Assembly: GCF_000564855.1 (NCBI RefSeq)
Contig: NZ_AYXG01000043.1
Location: forward strand, 107,380-171,379
Source of the DNA: Actinokineospora spheciospongiae
GTDB taxonomy: Bacteria > Actinomycetota > Actinomycetes > Mycobacteriales > Pseudonocardiaceae
DNA length: 64,000 nucleotides
Direction: 5' to 3'
The first letter of the stretch is position 1. Each line of letters begins with the position of its first letter. The notes under the pieces are model-generated. The model made no database searches and was not told the DNA's origin. It saw nothing but the letters and a program-made list of their open reading frames with translations. Shown one piece after another: positions 62,447 to 64,000 of this stretch. The position numbers were made by a program, and so were the translations under genes.

Positions 62447-63715
62447 ATGCGCACCCGAGAGCCCGCCGACGGCGCGGCAGGCCCGGCGGGCCTGTCCACC
62501 GACCCCGCCTTCGGCGGTTGGCAGTCCCGCCCGATCAGCGCCGCCCTCGACGCCGGTGAGGCGGGGCTGTCCAGCGCCCTGCCCCCGGACACCCGCGCCC
62601 AGCCGTCGCCGCCCGCCCCGGTCGCCACCCCCACCCCGCGCCCCAGCCAGGCCCAGGGTGGCCGCGACGGCGCGCAGATCCGGTCCGACCTCTCGGCGTA
62701 CCTGGACTTCCTGAGCGCGCTGTGCGCGGAACTGGGCATCCCCGACCCGGTCCAGGAGTACTTCGCCCCGGTCGTCGGCCGGTGGAGCGACATGCACGCC
62801 GAGGCCGACCGCTGGCGGGCGGTGGGCGCGGTGGCCGAGGTCGTCACCGAGGGCCTCACCCAGCCCCTCGGCGGCCTCGACGCCGCCTGGCAGGGCGCGG
62901 ACGCCGAGTCCTTCATCGACTACGTCAACCGCGTCGGCCTCGCCGGTCACGACCTGGCCGACGCCATGATCACCATGGGCGAGGTCCTCGACACCACCGC
63001 CGACGGCCTCCGCCAGGTCGTCGAGGACATGGCGGGCGTCCTGGTGGAGATGGCCGAGACCACCTCGCAGGCCATGTCCGGCCCGGTGCAGGGCGAGGAG
63101 CGCACCCGCCAGTACCTCGACCAGATGCGCCGCCCCACCCGGGAACTGTTCGAGGCCACCCGCCAGGTCCTCGAAGCCCTGGTCAAGCTGTGCGAGGGCG
63201 TCGACGGCTCCCAGGTCTTCGACAAGATCACCATGGCCCACACCTTCCCCGAGGAGAACTGGGGCATCACCGCCGAAGTCCCCCCGGTCGACGTCCCCGC
63301 GGCCGTCACCCCCGCCGCCGCGACCCCAGACCCCCCGGGCGGCGGCGCGAGCCTGGGCAGCGGCGGCTTCGGCGGCGGCGGTGGTGGTTTCGGCGGCGGT
63401 GGCGCGGGCCTCGGCGGCGGCGCGGCCTCCCCGGCCACCCCGCTGAGCGCGGGCGGCGCGGCCACGGGCGTCGGCGAGGCGGGCCCCGGCAAACCCGGCG
63501 GGATGCCCAACGGCGGCGCGGCCCCCGCCGCCGCCTCGGCGGGCGGCCGCGGCATGGGCGGGATGATGGGCGGCATGCCCATGGGCGGCGGCATGGGCGC
63601 CCAGGGCGGCAACAACGAGCACAAGGCCAGGACCAAGGTCGCGGGCAACCCGGAGGACATCTTCGGCAAACCCGGCCGAGCCAGCCCCTCCGTCATCGGC
63701 GACGACCCCGCCTGA
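62447..63715 (+). CDS. Large WXG-type, glycine-rich putative type VII substrate
   Basis: A 422-residue protein. After a Pro/Ala-rich start (about 75 residues) comes a helical domain (about 76-275) with the helix-turn motif AAWQG (W148-x-G150), the WXG signature of type VII substrates. Then follows a Gly-rich region (GGFGGGGGGFGGGGAGLGGG and later MGGMMGGMPMGGGMGAQGG) and a C-terminal motif KVAGNPEDIFGKPGRASPS. This resembles the helical-plus-low-complexity layout of PPE/PE-type proteins but is not a PPE protein. It is probably co-expressed with the EspC-like protein immediately upstream (11 bases). Confidence 0.75.
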   Translation: MRTREPADGAAGPAGLSTDPAFGGWQSRPISAALDAGEAGLSSALPPDTRAQPSPPAPVATPTPRPSQAQGGRDGAQIRSDLSAYLDFLSALCAELGIPDPVQEYFAPVVGRWSDMHAEADRWRAVGAVAEVVTEGLTQPLGGLDAAWQGADAESFIDYVNRVGLAGHDLADAMITMGEVLDTTADGLRQVVEDMAGVLVEMAETTSQAMSGPVQGEERTRQYLDQMRRPTRELFEATRQVLEALVKLCEGVDGSQVFDKITMAHTFPEENWGITAEVPPVDVPAAVTPAAATPDPPGGGASLGSGGFGGGGGGFGGGGAGLGGGAASPATPLSAGGAATGVGEAGPGKPGGMPNGGAAPAAASAGGRGMGGMMGGMPMGGGMGAQGGNNEHKARTKVAGNPEDIFGKPGRASPSVIGDDPA

Positions 63716-63802
63716 CCCGCTCCCCACCACCACGGGCTGCCCCGGCACCTGTAGTCCGCCCAGCTCGCAGGGGCACAAGCCGGCGGTCACGCGCAGCGAG
63801 GC

Positions 63803-63940
63803 GGTGAGCCATCGCCACGCGCACCCGGGGCTGGGCGTCGGCGCGAGCCTGCGGCCACGGCGGGGCAATGTGGTGAACCACCGCCACTCGCACCCGGGTC
63901 CGGGCGCCGGTGCGAGCCTGCGGCCACGGCGCAGAGAAGT
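63803..63940. repeat. 69-base tandem repeat, two copies
   Basis: Unit 1 (63803-63871) and unit 2 (63872-63940) share the pattern GGTGA-CCA--GCCAC--GCACCCGGG and the identical core GCGAGCCTGCGGCCACGGCG; a third unit may begin at 63941 (GGTGGTGCGC). It lies in the last 285 bases, where I see no convincing gene; the short open frames there are a by-product of the repeat. Confidence 0.75.
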
Positions 63941-64000
63941 GGTGGTGCGCTGGATCGGGTGGTTGTTCTTGGTTGGGGGAGAAGACCCTCTGCCAAGCTG

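Overview
The window is 64 kb of very GC-rich chromosome from an actinobacterium. Gene order, GTG/TTG starts, ATGA/GTGA stop-start overlaps, the four-cysteine forms of L33, S14 and L36, a complete mce locus and a type VII secretion locus together point to the order Pseudonocardiales (Actinosynnema/Saccharothrix/Amycolatopsis-like). The sequence alone does not fix the genus. Most of the window is the ribosomal-protein/RNA-polymerase supercluster, so most genes are housekeeping and recognisable with high confidence.

Layout. 1-0.6 kb: 3' end of an EAL-domain (c-di-GMP phosphodiesterase) gene. 0.6-3.6 kb: tRNA-Thr, tRNA-Met, rpmG, a hadA-hadB-like dehydratase pair, a fold-type I aminotransferase and tRNA-Trp. 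3.6-8.6 kb: secE-nusG-rplK-rplA, an opposite-strand membrane protein of unknown function, then rplJ-rplL with a structured leader. 8.8-20.6 kb: a complete, translationally coupled Mce lipid-importer operon (ATPase mkl/mceG, two YrbE permeases, MceA-F) and two Mce-associated membrane proteins, lying between rplL and rpoB. 20.6-28.5 kb: rpoB-rpoC. 28.5-30.9 kb: an accessory island with a small helical protein, a second copy of the rpoC 3' end, a divergent DNA adenine methylase/restriction endonuclease pair, and a second rpoC-derived fragment. 30.9-32.9 kb: an MHYT-domain membrane sensor and a secreted zinc D,D-carboxypeptidase around a perfect CRP-type operator. 33-37.7 kb: str operon (rpsL-rpsG-fusA-tuf). 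38-47.8 kb: S10-spc ribosomal genes. 48.2-51.6 kb: secY-adk-map-infA-rpmJ. 51.7-56 kb: alpha operon (rpsM-rpsK-rpsD-rpoA-rplQ) and truA. 56.1-57.7 kb: a secreted subtilisin with a P-domain. 58-63.7 kb: type VII secretion genes (an eccE partner and eccE on the minus strand; eccB, an EspC-like substrate and a WXG/glycine-rich substrate on the plus strand). The window ends in a short tandem repeat.

The most interesting points are these. (1) The restriction-modification cassette is bracketed by two different pieces of rpoC. One supplies the stop codon and C-terminal tail of the nuclease gene, which is a clear trace of an insertion or recombination event at rpoC. (2) RpoB carries non-consensus residues in the rifampicin-binding region (the E. 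coli D516 position is Gln, S522 is Asp, N518 is Thr), which suggests intrinsic rifamycin insensitivity. (3) A perfect TGTGA-N6-TCACA site lies upstream of the MHYT gene. (4) The full mce operon begins with mkl at the place where Mycobacterium tuberculosis keeps an orphan mkl between rplL and rpoB. (5) Several structured leaders and low-complexity extensions (NusG, L17, EccE) are unusual for these families.
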